From positions 1 to 15,365 of the forward strand of contig DATKRK010000423.1 in NCBI GenBank assembly GCA_035532215.1: a stretch of DNA of 15,365 bases, given 5' to 3'. Shown piece after piece: positions 8,645 to 15,365 of this stretch (within the stretch, counting starts at the first letter, position 1; each line of letters opens with the position of its first letter). The position numbers were made by a program, and so were the translations under genes. This stretch comes from JAICIG01 sp035532215. Its GTDB lineage: Bacteria; Planctomycetota; Planctomycetia; Pirellulales; JAICIG01. The notes beneath the pieces were generated by a model, which was given only the letters and a program-made list of their open reading frames with translations, searched no databases and was not told the DNA's origin.

Positions 8645-8881
8645 TTGTCTTACGTCAATCTCAGCCGCAGTCGGATCGGAGACGCCGATTTGGCTTGCTT
8701 CCAGGACTTACCCGACGTCGAGGTCTTGGATTTATCGGGCACGAACGTAACCGACGACGGTCTTGAGCACTTAAAGGGGCTGAGCGGACTGCAGGTGCTG
8801 ATCCTGGACGGCGCTCAGGTCACCGCGGCGGGCGTGGCGCGTTTGAAGCGAGCTTTGCCCGGCACGACGATTTTACACTAG
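8645..8881 (+). CDS. Small leucine-rich-repeat protein (78 aa)
   Basis: The sequence has two to three leucine-rich repeats of the LDLSGTNVTDDGLEHLKGL type followed by LQVLILDGAQVTAAGVARL, ending in a capping segment and a stop. This repeat style is common in planctomycete proteins and is thought to serve protein binding. The frame is open only from 8624. The first usable codon is TTG 8645, with a weak GGGA about eight bases upstream, so the start is uncertain. There is no signal peptide or catalytic domain. It follows ispH by 84 nt on the same strand. It may be a genuine small protein or the C-terminal remnant of a larger repeat protein; the well-formed end and missing beginning slightly favour a remnant or a protein with an unusual start. 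Confidence 0.6.
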   Translation: MSYVNLSRSRIGDADLACFQDLPDVEVLDLSGTNVTDDGLEHLKGLSGLQVLILDGAQVTAAGVARLKRALPGTTILH

Positions 8882-8950
8882 TGCTTTGCCAGAGCTTCGA
8901 ATGGAGGTTAAGGCTTGAACGCCGATGAGTAAAACCCGACAGAACTTAGC

Positions 8951-8983
8951 CACGGATGGAACACCGATCGAACACGGATCGGA
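8951..8983 (+). repeat. Three 11-bp CACGGAT-type units in tandem (copy 1)
   Basis: Units start at 8951, 8962 and 8973, each 11 bp long with the pattern CACGGATNGAA; the middle unit has CACCGAT. Part of the outer left arm of the palindrome. The 11-bp period is about one helical turn. Confidence 0.75.
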
Positions 8984-9251
8984 AATCGAGAACTGCGCGA
9001 CTGAACTTCGCTTTCAGGCTCTTTCGGAGAATCCGTGGGTGGTTCCGACCGCTGAGAAACTGGAGGCGTGCGTTTTTCGAGGCATCTCCGGGCAATGAAT
9101 GAGGCTCTGATTCGCGCCAACGGTTTTGGCGTTGAGCGAAAACGAACCTTCATTGCCCGGCCATCCCTAAAAAAAACGCACCGTGACGATGCTCAGCGAC
9201 GAAAACCTACCCACGGATTCCGCGGAGGAGCCTAAAAATCCAAGTTGTTTT

Positions 9252-9280
9252 ATCCGTGCTCAATCGGTGTTTCATCCGTG
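9252..9280 (-). repeat. Three 11-bp CACGGAT-type units in tandem (copy 2, reversed)
   Basis: Read on the - strand, CACGGAT or CACCGAT cores occupy 9274-9280, 9263-9269 and 9252-9258, spaced exactly 11 bp. As in copy 1, the middle unit carries CACCGAT. Forms the outer right arm of the palindrome and ends within a few bases of the - strand gene's stop codon. Confidence 0.75.
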
Positions 9281-9285
9281 GCTCT

Positions 9286-9546
9286 CTATTCTTCCTCGAC
9301 CAACTCGTCCAAGTCGCGCTGGGCGTTGCGCAGAAAGCGGTCGATCTGTTTCATGGCCCGGACCAGCATTTTGTTGCCGTCGATATTCATGTGTCCGAGG
9401 CCCGCCTTCTCGATGGCCGCGGCGTGAGCCGTGAATTGGCTGGCTTGAGTGCGCAAGCGGCGCGAGATCTTGCGGAGCCGGTCGGGAGCGAAGGGAATTT
9501 TGCGCGTACTTCGCTCCGGGCTGCCCTTCTTTTTCTTGGCGCACAT
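9286..9546 (-). CDS. Conserved-looking small basic helical protein of unknown function (86 aa)
   Basis: I do not recognise this gene. The start at 9546 has a good AAAGGA ribosome site about seven bases upstream on the - strand; a start at 9570 would add eight residues with no clear site. The N-terminus is very basic (MCAKKKKGSPERSTRK), followed by two predicted amphipathic helices (DRLRKISRRLRTQASQF and MLVRAMKQIDRFLRNAQRDL) and an acidic end (LDELVEEE). There is no signal peptide, membrane segment or catalytic motif. The basic head suggests nucleic-acid or acidic-partner binding, but this is only inference. It is the sole - strand gene supported in the window, convergent with the block before it, and its stop lies directly beside the long palindrome, which could end its transcript. 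Confidence 0.65.
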   Translation of the reverse strand: MCAKKKKGSPERSTRKIPFAPDRLRKISRRLRTQASQFTAHAAAIEKAGLGHMNIDGNKMLVRAMKQIDRFLRNAQRDLDELVEEE

Positions 9547-10144
9547 CGGAATTCCTTTCTCAAGGAGCAACTTTCAAGGAGCAAAGCCCCCTGTTCGACG
9601 GTCTTGGGATATGACTGCCGTCCGGCGCAGGAAGACGAGACGAATCCCGCTGCCGCTTGCCCGAATGTTTTGAGATTTATTCCGTGAACTGGCGTGGCGG
9701 CAAGCATACCGGGCTGGCAGAAGCTTGTAAATCTCGTTGTCGCCTGCGGCGCCGGCAAACCGCGGCGTCAGCCGTGGCCCGCGTCTCGCTAAGCGCCAAA
9801 CCTCGCCGACGTTTACTGCTGCTAGCATGGGCGATTCCGGCCGGGCCCGTTGCAGTCGAATCGAGCGCTTACCACACGCCCCCCGGGCTGATAATGCTTG
9901 AGGGTTGTAGCGGTTGCCCGGTTTATAAGCTTGGGTGTTTCCGCGCCTGGGGCGATTCTGGTTTCACTTGACGGCAGGCGTGCGCTCACCGCCGCGTTGC
10001 CGGAAGAATTGCTCCTAGCGTCGGACCGCGATGAGCAACCTCAACTAAAACAATAGCTTATAAAGCCGCCGCTCGCCGCAGCGGCGCCGCCCCCCGTCTC
10101 CGATTTCGCAAGGGCCGACCGCCCGGCCAACGCTGCGCCGCTCG
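9547..10144. other. Roughly 600-nt intergenic stretch without a supported gene
   Basis: This divergent interval lies between the 86-aa gene and argH. Open frames here show no coding character or recognisable motif. A weak possible promoter for the - strand gene (TTGCCG, 16 nt, AATAAA on the - strand, near 9665-9695) is present but unconvincing. A 7-bp stem with a 6-nt loop occurs at 10067-10086. No tRNA, riboswitch or CRISPR repeat was recognised. Confidence 0.5.
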
Positions 10145-10173
10145 TTGACACTTCGCCGTAAGCTATTTAGAGT
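10145..10173 (+). promoter_or_regulatory. Probable sigma-70-type promoter for argH
   Basis: A perfect -35 box TTGACA (10145-10150) is followed after 17 nt by TAGAGT (10168-10173), which matches the -10 consensus at four of six positions. Transcription would start near 10180, leaving a leader of about 45 nt before the argH start at 10226. The local A+T-rich stretch contrasts with the GC-rich surroundings. Confidence 0.55.
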
Positions 10174-10225
10174 TAATGTTTTGACGTGATTTGGGGTTCC
10201 TTCACAGTAGGTCGAGAGCGACGCG

Positions 10226-11620
10226 GTGGCCGACAAAGCTTGGGGCGGAGTATTCGAAGAGGCGACGGACCGCCGCGTCGAGAAGTTCACCGAAAGCGTG
10301 AGCTTCGACCGCCGGCTGTACGCCCACGACATACGGCTCTCGATCGCGCATGCCCAAATGTTGGCATCCGTGGGCCTGATTTCCCAGGACGAGTGCCGAC
10401 AAATCGAGCAAGCCTTGGGGCAGATCCGCCAAGAAATCGAGCAAGGTCGATTCGAGTTCCGCATCGAGCTGGAAGATGTGCACATGCACATCGAGCGCGC
10501 CTTGATCGATCGGCTCGGCGACGTGGGCCGCAAGGTACACACGGCTCGCAGCCGCAACGACCAGGTGGCCACCGATCTGCGGATGTGGGTCCGCGACTCC
10601 ATTGCCGAAATCGATCGCGGCCTGACGGAGTTGCAGCGCGCGTTCGTCGAGCGCTCGGCCCGAGATCGCGACTGCATTCTGCCTGGCTATACCCATCTGC
10701 GCCGCGCGCAGCCCGTGCTGGCGCCGCATTACTGGCTGGCTTATTGCGAAAAATTCGAGCGAGATCGCGGGCGGCTGGCCGACTGCCGGCGCCGCGCGAA
10801 CGTGTCGAGCCTCGGCGCCGCGGCGTTGGCCGGGACGAGTCTGCCGATCGACCGCCAGGACGTCGCTCGGCGGCTGGATTTCGCCGAGGTGGCAGCGAAC
10901 AGTCTCGACGCGTCGAGCGATCGGGATTTCGTGCTGGAATTCGCCTTTGCGCTGGCGGTGATCGCCTCGCACTTAAGCGGCTGGGCCGAAGAGTGGATTC
11001 TATGGTCCACGATCGAATTCGATTTTCTCAAGTTGCCGCAGGCCTTTTGCACGGGCTCGTCGATCATGCCGCAGAAGGTCAACCCCGACGTGCTGGAATT
11101 GATTCGCGGCAAAACGGCCCGCGTGGTGGGCAATCTCACGCAGTTGCTCGTGCTCGTCAAAGGCTTGCCGCTGGCCTACAACCGCGATCTGCAAGAAGAC
11201 AAAGAGCCGCTGTTCGATTCGTTCGACACGGTGCGCAGTTGCCTGGAGTTGGCGGCGCCGCTGGTCGCGGCGGCGGAACTGAACCGCGCGGCGATTGCGG
11301 CCCGGCTCGACGAAGGGCATCTCGATGCGACGACGTTGATGGAGCATCTCATTCGCCGCGGAATGCCGCAACGTACGGCGCACGATGCGTCCGGTAAATT
11401 GGTCCGCAAGGCCCTCTCGCGCGGCGTCCGTTTGGTCGACCTTCCCTTGAGTGATTTTCAAGAGGCCGATCCCGGCTTGGACCAGTCGGTATATGACGTG
11501 CTCGGGGCGGAAAAGGCCGTGCAAGCGTTCGTAAGTTACGGTTCGACGGCGCCCGACCAGGTGGCCCGGCAAATCGAAGTTTGGCGAAAAAAACTCGAAG
11601 GCGAAAAAGACAAGGGCTAG
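10226..11620 (+). CDS. argH: Argininosuccinate lyase
   Basis: ArgH splits argininosuccinate into arginine and fumarate, the last step of arginine synthesis, as a cytoplasmic homotetramer. The 464-aa length is normal. Family motifs are in order: HTARSRNDQVATDLR near residues 108-122, PGYTHLRRAQPV with the active-site His157, LILWSTIEFDF-like helix text near 255-263, and the fumarase/lyase superfamily signature GSSIMPQKVNPD at 277-288, which carries the catalytic serine. The start is GTG 10226, the first codon that gives the usual N-terminus (ADKAWGGVFEEATD); the ribosome site GAGAG is modest. It begins a same-strand run of three genes and lies just downstream of a good promoter. The next gene starts four bases after its stop. 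I see nothing unusual in the protein itself. Confidence 0.97.
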   Translation: MADKAWGGVFEEATDRRVEKFTESVSFDRRLYAHDIRLSIAHAQMLASVGLISQDECRQIEQALGQIRQEIEQGRFEFRIELEDVHMHIERALIDRLGDVGRKVHTARSRNDQVATDLRMWVRDSIAEIDRGLTELQRAFVERSARDRDCILPGYTHLRRAQPVLAPHYWLAYCEKFERDRGRLADCRRRANVSSLGAAALAGTSLPIDRQDVARRLDFAEVAANSLDASSDRDFVLEFAFALAVIASHLSGWAEEWILWSTIEFDFLKLPQAFCTGSSIMPQKVNPDVLELIRGKTARVVGNLTQLLVLVKGLPLAYNRDLQEDKEPLFDSFDTVRSCLELAAPLVAAAELNRAAIAARLDEGHLDATTLMEHLIRRGMPQRTAHDASGKLVRKALSRGVRLVDLPLSDFQEADPGLDQSVYDVLGAEKAVQAFVSYGSTAPDQVARQIEVWRKKLEGEKDKG

Positions 11621-11624
11621 CAGC

Positions 11625-13862
11625 ATGAAACGACCTCTTCGCAAGCTCCGCTGGTTCGCGATCGCCGCCTGGGCTCCGCTGGTGCTATTTGCCGCGGCGC
11701 CTGTCGTCCGGGCTCAAGACGACCGCGACGCCAAACCGCAGGCCGAGGCGACGCCGACGCTTCCGTCTCGGGCCGACGATCCCATCGTGCAAGCCTTGCT
11801 GGCCTCCAACCCGACGACGCCCGCGGAATTGGTCAAAGCCGCTGGAACGCTGTTGGAATTAGGGGCCCCGGACGAAGCTCACGCGCTGGTGAAGCAGTTG
11901 GCGGCCGAGAAGCTGGACGACCCGGCCTTGGCGGCTTTGGCCGCGCAATTCGGCACGACCCCGTTTTTGCAATTCGCCTTGATCGCCGAATTGCAGCCCG
12001 AAGGCCGGCAGATCGCCGACGCCGTACTGGCCGTCGCCGACCGGCAAGCGCGCGATCCGGCGAGGTTGGCCAAGCTGATTGGACAGCTCAAGGATCCGAA
12101 CCCGGCCCTGCGCCGCGGCGTCATCGTACGACTGCGGTCGGGACGCGACAGCGCCATTCAAGCCCTGGTCGCCGTGCTGGCCGATGAAGGCCGGGCCGAC
12201 GAGCACGCCGCGGTTCGCCAAGCGTTGGCAGGCTTCGGCGCCGATGCGGTCGGCCCCTTGCTGGCGCTCGTTCGGTCGGCGAAACCGGCCTTGGCGGTGC
12301 AAGCGATCCAAACACTCGAGGATCTCGGGCAGGCCGATCTCGCCATTCGCCTGCTGGGCCCCGCGTGGCGGGAAACGAGCGATCCGCAAATCCGCAGCGC
12401 CGCCCGCGAAGCGCTGGCGACGCTCTTCGGCCGCGTTCCCGACAGCATCGAGGCGGTGACGCTGCTCGCGCGTTTCGCCCGCTCGTATTACGACGACCGC
12501 CGGAAGCTCCATGCCGACATGGAGGGTCAGACGGTCGTTTGGAACTGGGACGCGGAAAAGGCTGCACTGGCCAGCGAGCGCGTTTCGGCGCGCCTCGCGG
12601 CACTCGATCTGGCCCGCGATCTGGCCGAAGCCGCCGCCGAATTGGCGCCGCGGAACCGCGGCGTGCGGCTGCTTTACCTGGGCGCGTTGGCGGAAGCCGC
12701 CGCCTATCGCACCGGCGTCGGGGCCGCGCTCGCCGCAGGGCCGGATACGGCCCAAGAGATTCTGGCGGATCAAGATTTGCGAGATATCGAGGCTTTATTG
12801 ACGGAGAGTCTGGCCAGCGAGCATACGGCGGCTGCGACCGTGGCGGTGCAGGTTCTCGGACAGTCGGGCAAGGCGGAACTGCTCTATCGCCGGAGTCCCC
12901 AGCCGAGCGCCTTGATCGAAGTGGTGCGGCATCCCGATCGGCGACTGCGGATGGCCGCGCTGGCCGCCGTGTTCGCCTTGAAGCCGTCGAAGCCCTATCC
13001 CGGCTCGAGCTTCGTCGTCGAAGCGCTCGGCTATTTCGCCGGCTCGTTTGGCGCGGCGAAGGCTTTGGCCGCCGACGCGCGGCCGCTGGAAGTCGAGTTG
13101 CAGGCCGGCGCCCTGGCGGCGACGGGCTACGAGACCGAAGTCGCCACGACCGATCGCGAAGCGCTGGCTCAGGCCGTCGCATCGCCCGACATGGAGCTCG
13201 CCTTGATCGATTTCAACCTGGCGTCGCCCGTCTCGGGACAACTGCTCGAACGATTGCGCCGCGACAACCGCACGGCCCGCTTGCCGATCGGCATCGTGGC
13301 TTCGAGCGAAGATCTCGACGAGGCCGCGCGGCTGGCGCGGCGCGTGCCGCTGACGGCGGTCGTCATCCGCACGCAGGATCCCGGCGCGCTCAAGTTTCAA
13401 ATCGATCAACTTTTCGAAAAGCTCGGCCGATCGGCGATCTCGGAGGAGGAGCGCCGCCAGCAAGCCAGCCAGGCGATCGCCTGGCTGTCGGAGATGACTG
13501 CGGCGCCGGGCGGGCTTTACAACCTGCGGCGGACCGAAGCGCCGCTGGCCGATGCCTTGTGGGATCCGCAGTTCGGGCCGCAAGCCGCCCGGATTCTGGC
13601 GACCTTGGGCACGCCGCGCAGCCAGAAGGCGCTGGTCGACCTGGCCAGTTTCGCGGCGCAGCCGCTCGAACTGCGCGAGGCGGCCTCGGCGGCGTTCGCC
13701 GCCAGCGTGGCCGACTACGGCCCGCTGTTGACGACCGGCGAAATCAGTCTGCAATACGATCGTTACAACCAAAGCGAAACCCAAGATCAAGCGACGCAAA
13801 AGGTGTTGGCCTCGATTCTCGACGTGGTCGAGGCTCGGGCCGTGGCGGACCAGGCGGACTGA
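11625..13862 (+). CDS. Exported HEAT-repeat protein with a receiver-like domain
   Basis: The protein has 745 aa. The N-terminus is a classical signal peptide: basic residues 1-9, a hydrophobic stretch to about 25, and a probable cleavage after Ala30 (VVRA, then QDD). Residues ~130-260 contain HEAT-like helical repeats (for example PNPALRRGVIVRLRSG and AAVRQALAGFGADAV). Residues ~480-610 look like a response-regulator receiver: ADARP at 483-487 in place of the acidic pair, GYETEVATTDREAL, then LALIDFNLASPVSGQLLERLR with Asp529 at the phosphoacceptor position, and LPIGIVASSEDLDEA. More HEAT-like helices follow to the end. A receiver fold is normally cytoplasmic, so an exported one is odd; it is probably a non-phosphorylated scaffold. 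It starts four bases after argH with AAGGG eight bases upstream, so it is likely co-transcribed. Its function is unknown. Confidence 0.85.
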   Translation: MKRPLRKLRWFAIAAWAPLVLFAAAPVVRAQDDRDAKPQAEATPTLPSRADDPIVQALLASNPTTPAELVKAAGTLLELGAPDEAHALVKQLAAEKLDDPALAALAAQFGTTPFLQFALIAELQPEGRQIADAVLAVADRQARDPARLAKLIGQLKDPNPALRRGVIVRLRSGRDSAIQALVAVLADEGRADEHAAVRQALAGFGADAVGPLLALVRSAKPALAVQAIQTLEDLGQADLAIRLLGPAWRETSDPQIRSAAREALATLFGRVPDSIEAVTLLARFARSYYDDRRKLHADMEGQTVVWNWDAEKAALASERVSARLAALDLARDLAEAAAELAPRNRGVRLLYLGALAEAAAYRTGVGAALAAGPDTAQEILADQDLRDIEALLTESLASEHTAAATVAVQVLGQSGKAELLYRRSPQPSALIEVVRHPDRRLRMAALAAVFALKPSKPYPGSSFVVEALGYFAGSFGAAKALAADARPLEVELQAGALAATGYETEVATTDREALAQAVASPDMELALIDFNLASPVSGQLLERLRRDNRTARLPIGIVASSEDLDEAARLARRVPLTAVVIRTQDPGALKFQIDQLFEKLGRSAISEEERRQQASQAIAWLSEMTAAPGGLYNLRRTEAPLADALWDPQFGPQAARILATLGTPRSQKALVDLASFAAQPLELREAASAAFAASVADYGPLLTTGEISLQYDRYNQSETQDQATQKVLASILDVVEARAVADQAD

Positions 13863-13910
13863 ATCGCGGCGCAGAAATCGAAGGAGCACCCACGGAGCGG
13901 AACGCGAGCG

Positions 13911-13963
13911 GCGCCGCGCGAACGCCTTTGCGGCGCGACGTGCGACGCGACGTGCGACGCGAC
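13911..13963 (+). repeat. Small stem-loop and 12-nt tandem repeat before the sigma-54 activator gene
   Basis: A 7-bp stem pairs 13911-13917 with 13930-13936. It runs directly into a tandem repeat of GCGACGTGCGAC: copies at 13935-13946 and 13947-13958 plus a partial copy to 13963. The start codon follows at 13970 with no clear ribosome site, so this leader may influence translation or be bound by a regulator. There is no T-run, so a terminator is unlikely. Confidence 0.5.
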
Positions 13964-13969
13964 CAACCC

Positions 13970-15049
13970 ATGAGTTCATCTTATCGAGCTTTCGATCCTT
14001 TCGCGTCGGGGCCGCCGCTCGCCGGACTGATCGGCAACGGTCCCGCGATGCAGAAGGTCTACACGCGGACGCGCTTGGTGGCCCGCTCCAACGCCTCGGT
14101 ATTGCTGTTGGGCGAAACGGGCACCGGCAAGGAACTGATCGCCAAGGCCATCCACCAGCTCAGTCCGCGCGGCAGCGGCCCGTTCGTTCGCGTGAATTGC
14201 GGCGCGCTTTCCGAAAGCTTGTTGGAAAGCGAACTGTTCGGCCACGTCCGCGGCTCGTTCACCGGGGCCATCGAAAACCGCACCGGTCGCTTCGAGGCCG
14301 CGCACACCGGTACGGTGTTTCTCGACGAGATCAACTCCACCACGCCGAAACTGCAAGTCAAGTTGCTGCGCGTGCTGCAAGAGCGCGAATTCGAACGCGT
14401 CGGCGACACGGCGACGATTCGCGTCGACACGCGCGTGATCGCCGCCAGCAACCGCGATCTGATGGACGAAGTCGAGGCCGAGCGGTTCCGCGAAGACTTG
14501 TATTACCGCCTAAACGTGGTGCCGGTTCACCTGCCGCCGCTGCGCGAGCGCCGCGAAGATATTCCCGAGTTGATCGGGCATTTTCTCACGATCTACAACG
14601 AGGCCAACGACCGCTACGTCGTACACATCGAGCCCAAGGCGATGGAAGCCTTGCAGGACTATCGCTGGCCGGGCAACGTGCGCGAGTTGCAGAACTATAT
14701 CGAGCGGGCGGTGGTGCTGGCGCCGGGCGACGAGCTGAGTAGCGACCTGCTGCCCGAGGCCGTGCTGAACCCGCGGCGGCCGTCGGCCAAGCGTTTGACC
14801 GAGGCCGACGCCGAAACCCTGGCCTACGAACTGGTGCAACAAGGCATCAACGCCGCGGGCCCCAACTCGGAAGATTTGTACAATAAAATCGTCAACCGCG
14901 TGGAGCGCGAGCTGATCGCCCAGGTGCTCGTGGCTTGCGACAACGTGCAGATCAAAGCCGCCGCCCGGCTGGGCATCAACCGCAACACGCTGCACAAGAA
15001 ACTCAAGGAATACGGCCTGGACGGCGCCGCGGACGGCCCCGAAGTTTAA
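13970..15049 (+). CDS. Sigma-54-dependent transcriptional activator without a sensory domain
   Basis: The protein has 359 aa. The AAA+ domain starts almost at once: Walker A GETGTGKE at 48-55, the sigma-54 contact loop GSFTGA at 95-100 (a Ser variant of GAFTGA), Walker B with Asp119-Glu120 in VFLDEIN, then REDLYYRLNVVPVHLPPLRE and WPGNVRELQNYIERA. A Fis-type helix-turn-helix ends the protein (IKAAARLGINRNTLHKKLKE). The protein would remodel sigma-54 RNA polymerase at distant binding sites. There is no receiver, GAF or PAS domain in front, so activity must be set by a partner protein, expression level or the ~60 residues between the AAA+ and DNA-binding parts. ATG 13970 has no clear ribosome site; in-frame GTG codons at 13940 and 13952 are alternatives. 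It follows the HEAT gene by 107 nt on the same strand. I saw no obvious sigma-54 promoter in the window. Confidence 0.95.
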   Translation: MSSSYRAFDPFASGPPLAGLIGNGPAMQKVYTRTRLVARSNASVLLLGETGTGKELIAKAIHQLSPRGSGPFVRVNCGALSESLLESELFGHVRGSFTGAIENRTGRFEAAHTGTVFLDEINSTTPKLQVKLLRVLQEREFERVGDTATIRVDTRVIAASNRDLMDEVEAERFREDLYYRLNVVPVHLPPLRERREDIPELIGHFLTIYNEANDRYVVHIEPKAMEALQDYRWPGNVRELQNYIERAVVLAPGDELSSDLLPEAVLNPRRPSAKRLTEADAETLAYELVQQGINAAGPNSEDLYNKIVNRVERELIAQVLVACDNVQIKAAARLGINRNTLHKKLKEYGLDGAADGPEV

Positions 15050-15057
15050 GGAGAATG

Positions 15058-15093
15058 AGCCACGGATGGAACACGGATCGAACACGGATTCAA
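15058..15093 (+). repeat. Three 11-bp CACGGAT-type units in tandem (copy 3)
   Basis: Units start at 15061, 15072 and 15083. The 32 bases 15058-15089 match 8948-8979 at 31 positions, about 6.1 kb away in the same orientation. A further loose pair of CACGG cores follows at 15217-15230 with a 9-bp step. The repeat begins eight bases after the stop of the sigma-54 activator gene. Unlike copy 1, no reverse-oriented partner is seen before the window ends. Confidence 0.75.
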
Positions 15094-15248
15094 CGCAGGG
15101 CTGGAACGCTGCGAGTGCTCACTCCGTCATCGATTGGAAGAAGTTGATTGAGAGCATTTGAAATGGAATGGGGTTCCCGACCGATGCTCGCTAACCCGTC
15201 ATTTACTGATATCGACCACGGATGACACGGAGCGGCGAAGCCGCAACC

Positions 15249-15306
15249 AAAGTCGCTTTTCGCTCCGCGAAAAAGGCGCCTTTTTCGCGGAGCGAAAAGC
15301 GACTTT
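15249..15306. repeat. Perfect 58-bp palindrome
   Basis: The left arm 15249-15277 and right arm 15278-15306 are exact reverse complements over 29 bp with no spacer; the centre is GGC|GCC. The arms contain GCTCCGCG and its complement. As RNA this would form a very stable hairpin. It may serve as a transcription barrier 200 nt after the sigma-54 activator gene or be a REP-like dispersed element. The flanking bases do not extend the symmetry. Confidence 0.9.
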
Positions 15307-15365
15307 CTGGAGCCTGAGTTTGAATTTCCTGCCGCGAAACCCGGCTTGACCCTCAGGGCGAAATC

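Larger units (their letters stand above)
8948..9283. repeat. 336-bp long imperfect palindrome between convergent genes
   Basis: Nested inverted repeats share a centre near 9120. The outer arms 8948-8979 and 9252-9283 match at 29 of 32 positions. The middle arms 9013-9040 and 9209-9236 match at 23 of 28, including a perfect 12-bp core (9029-9040 with 9209-9220). The inner arms 9088-9099 and 9149-9160 match at 12 of 12. Smaller paired blocks are 9069-9077 with 9172-9180 and CGCCAA with TTGGCG near 9115-9131. The element fills the space between the + strand repeat-protein gene and the stop codon of the - strand gene. A transcript through it could fold into one long hairpin. It could be a non-autonomous mobile element, a two-way terminator or a structured RNA; I saw no convincing target-site duplication. 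Confidence 0.75.

Noticed and set aside
9657..9971. Open frame of 104 codons, and a 25-codon ATG frame inside it at 9894 with a Cys-x-x-Cys
   Set aside because: No ribosome site, codon use unlike neighbours and no recognised motif; insufficient to call a gene.
10067..10086. Stem-loop considered as a terminator
   Set aside because: The stem is only 7 bp in very GC-rich sequence, with no following T-run on the + strand and no gene on either strand that it would sensibly end.
12365..13969. Extended N-terminus of the sigma-54 activator frame
   Set aside because: It is an out-of-frame shadow of the HEAT-repeat gene with Arg/Gly-rich low-complexity translation and no sensory domain.

Overview
The window is high-GC bacterial DNA that most resembles a member of the Planctomycetes (Pirellulales-like). 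The evidence is style rather than a marker gene: leucine-rich-repeat and exported HEAT-repeat proteins, a stand-alone sigma-54 activator, large sensor kinases, dispersed CACGGAT-type repeats and strong intergenic palindromes. No rRNA, tRNA or CRISPR array was seen.

Layout. Positions 2-130 hold the last 42 codons of a probable IS630-type transposase running in from outside the window. A co-directional block on the + strand follows (336-8881). It contains (i) a 944-aa protein that fuses a degenerate 1-deoxy-xylulose-5-phosphate synthase (DXS)-like region to a class I terpene synthase-like domain, (ii) a membrane hybrid histidine kinase with two transmitter modules around a receiver, (iii) a receiver-kinase protein whose start overlaps the previous stop by 4 nt, (iv) ispH, the last enzyme of the MEP isoprenoid pathway, and (v) a 78-aa leucine-rich-repeat protein. 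A 336-bp imperfect palindrome (8948-9283) separates this block from a convergent 86-aa gene on the - strand (9286-9546). After about 600 nt with no supported gene, a good sigma-70-type promoter (10145-10173) leads into argH, a secreted HEAT-repeat protein with a receiver-like domain, and a sigma-54 activator (10226-15049). The window ends with CACGGAT repeats and a perfect 58-bp palindrome.

How the genes may work together. ispH makes the C5 isoprenoid precursors. The fusion protein carries both metal-binding motifs of a class I terpene synthase at the family's usual spacing, joined to a DXS-like scaffold whose thiamine-diphosphate signature is gone. With two signalling proteins between them, the block reads as a possibly regulated isoprenoid/terpenoid locus. 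I consider the fusion protein and its context the most likely undescribed system here. Co-transcription and activity are inferences; the domain motifs and gene order are read directly from the sequence.
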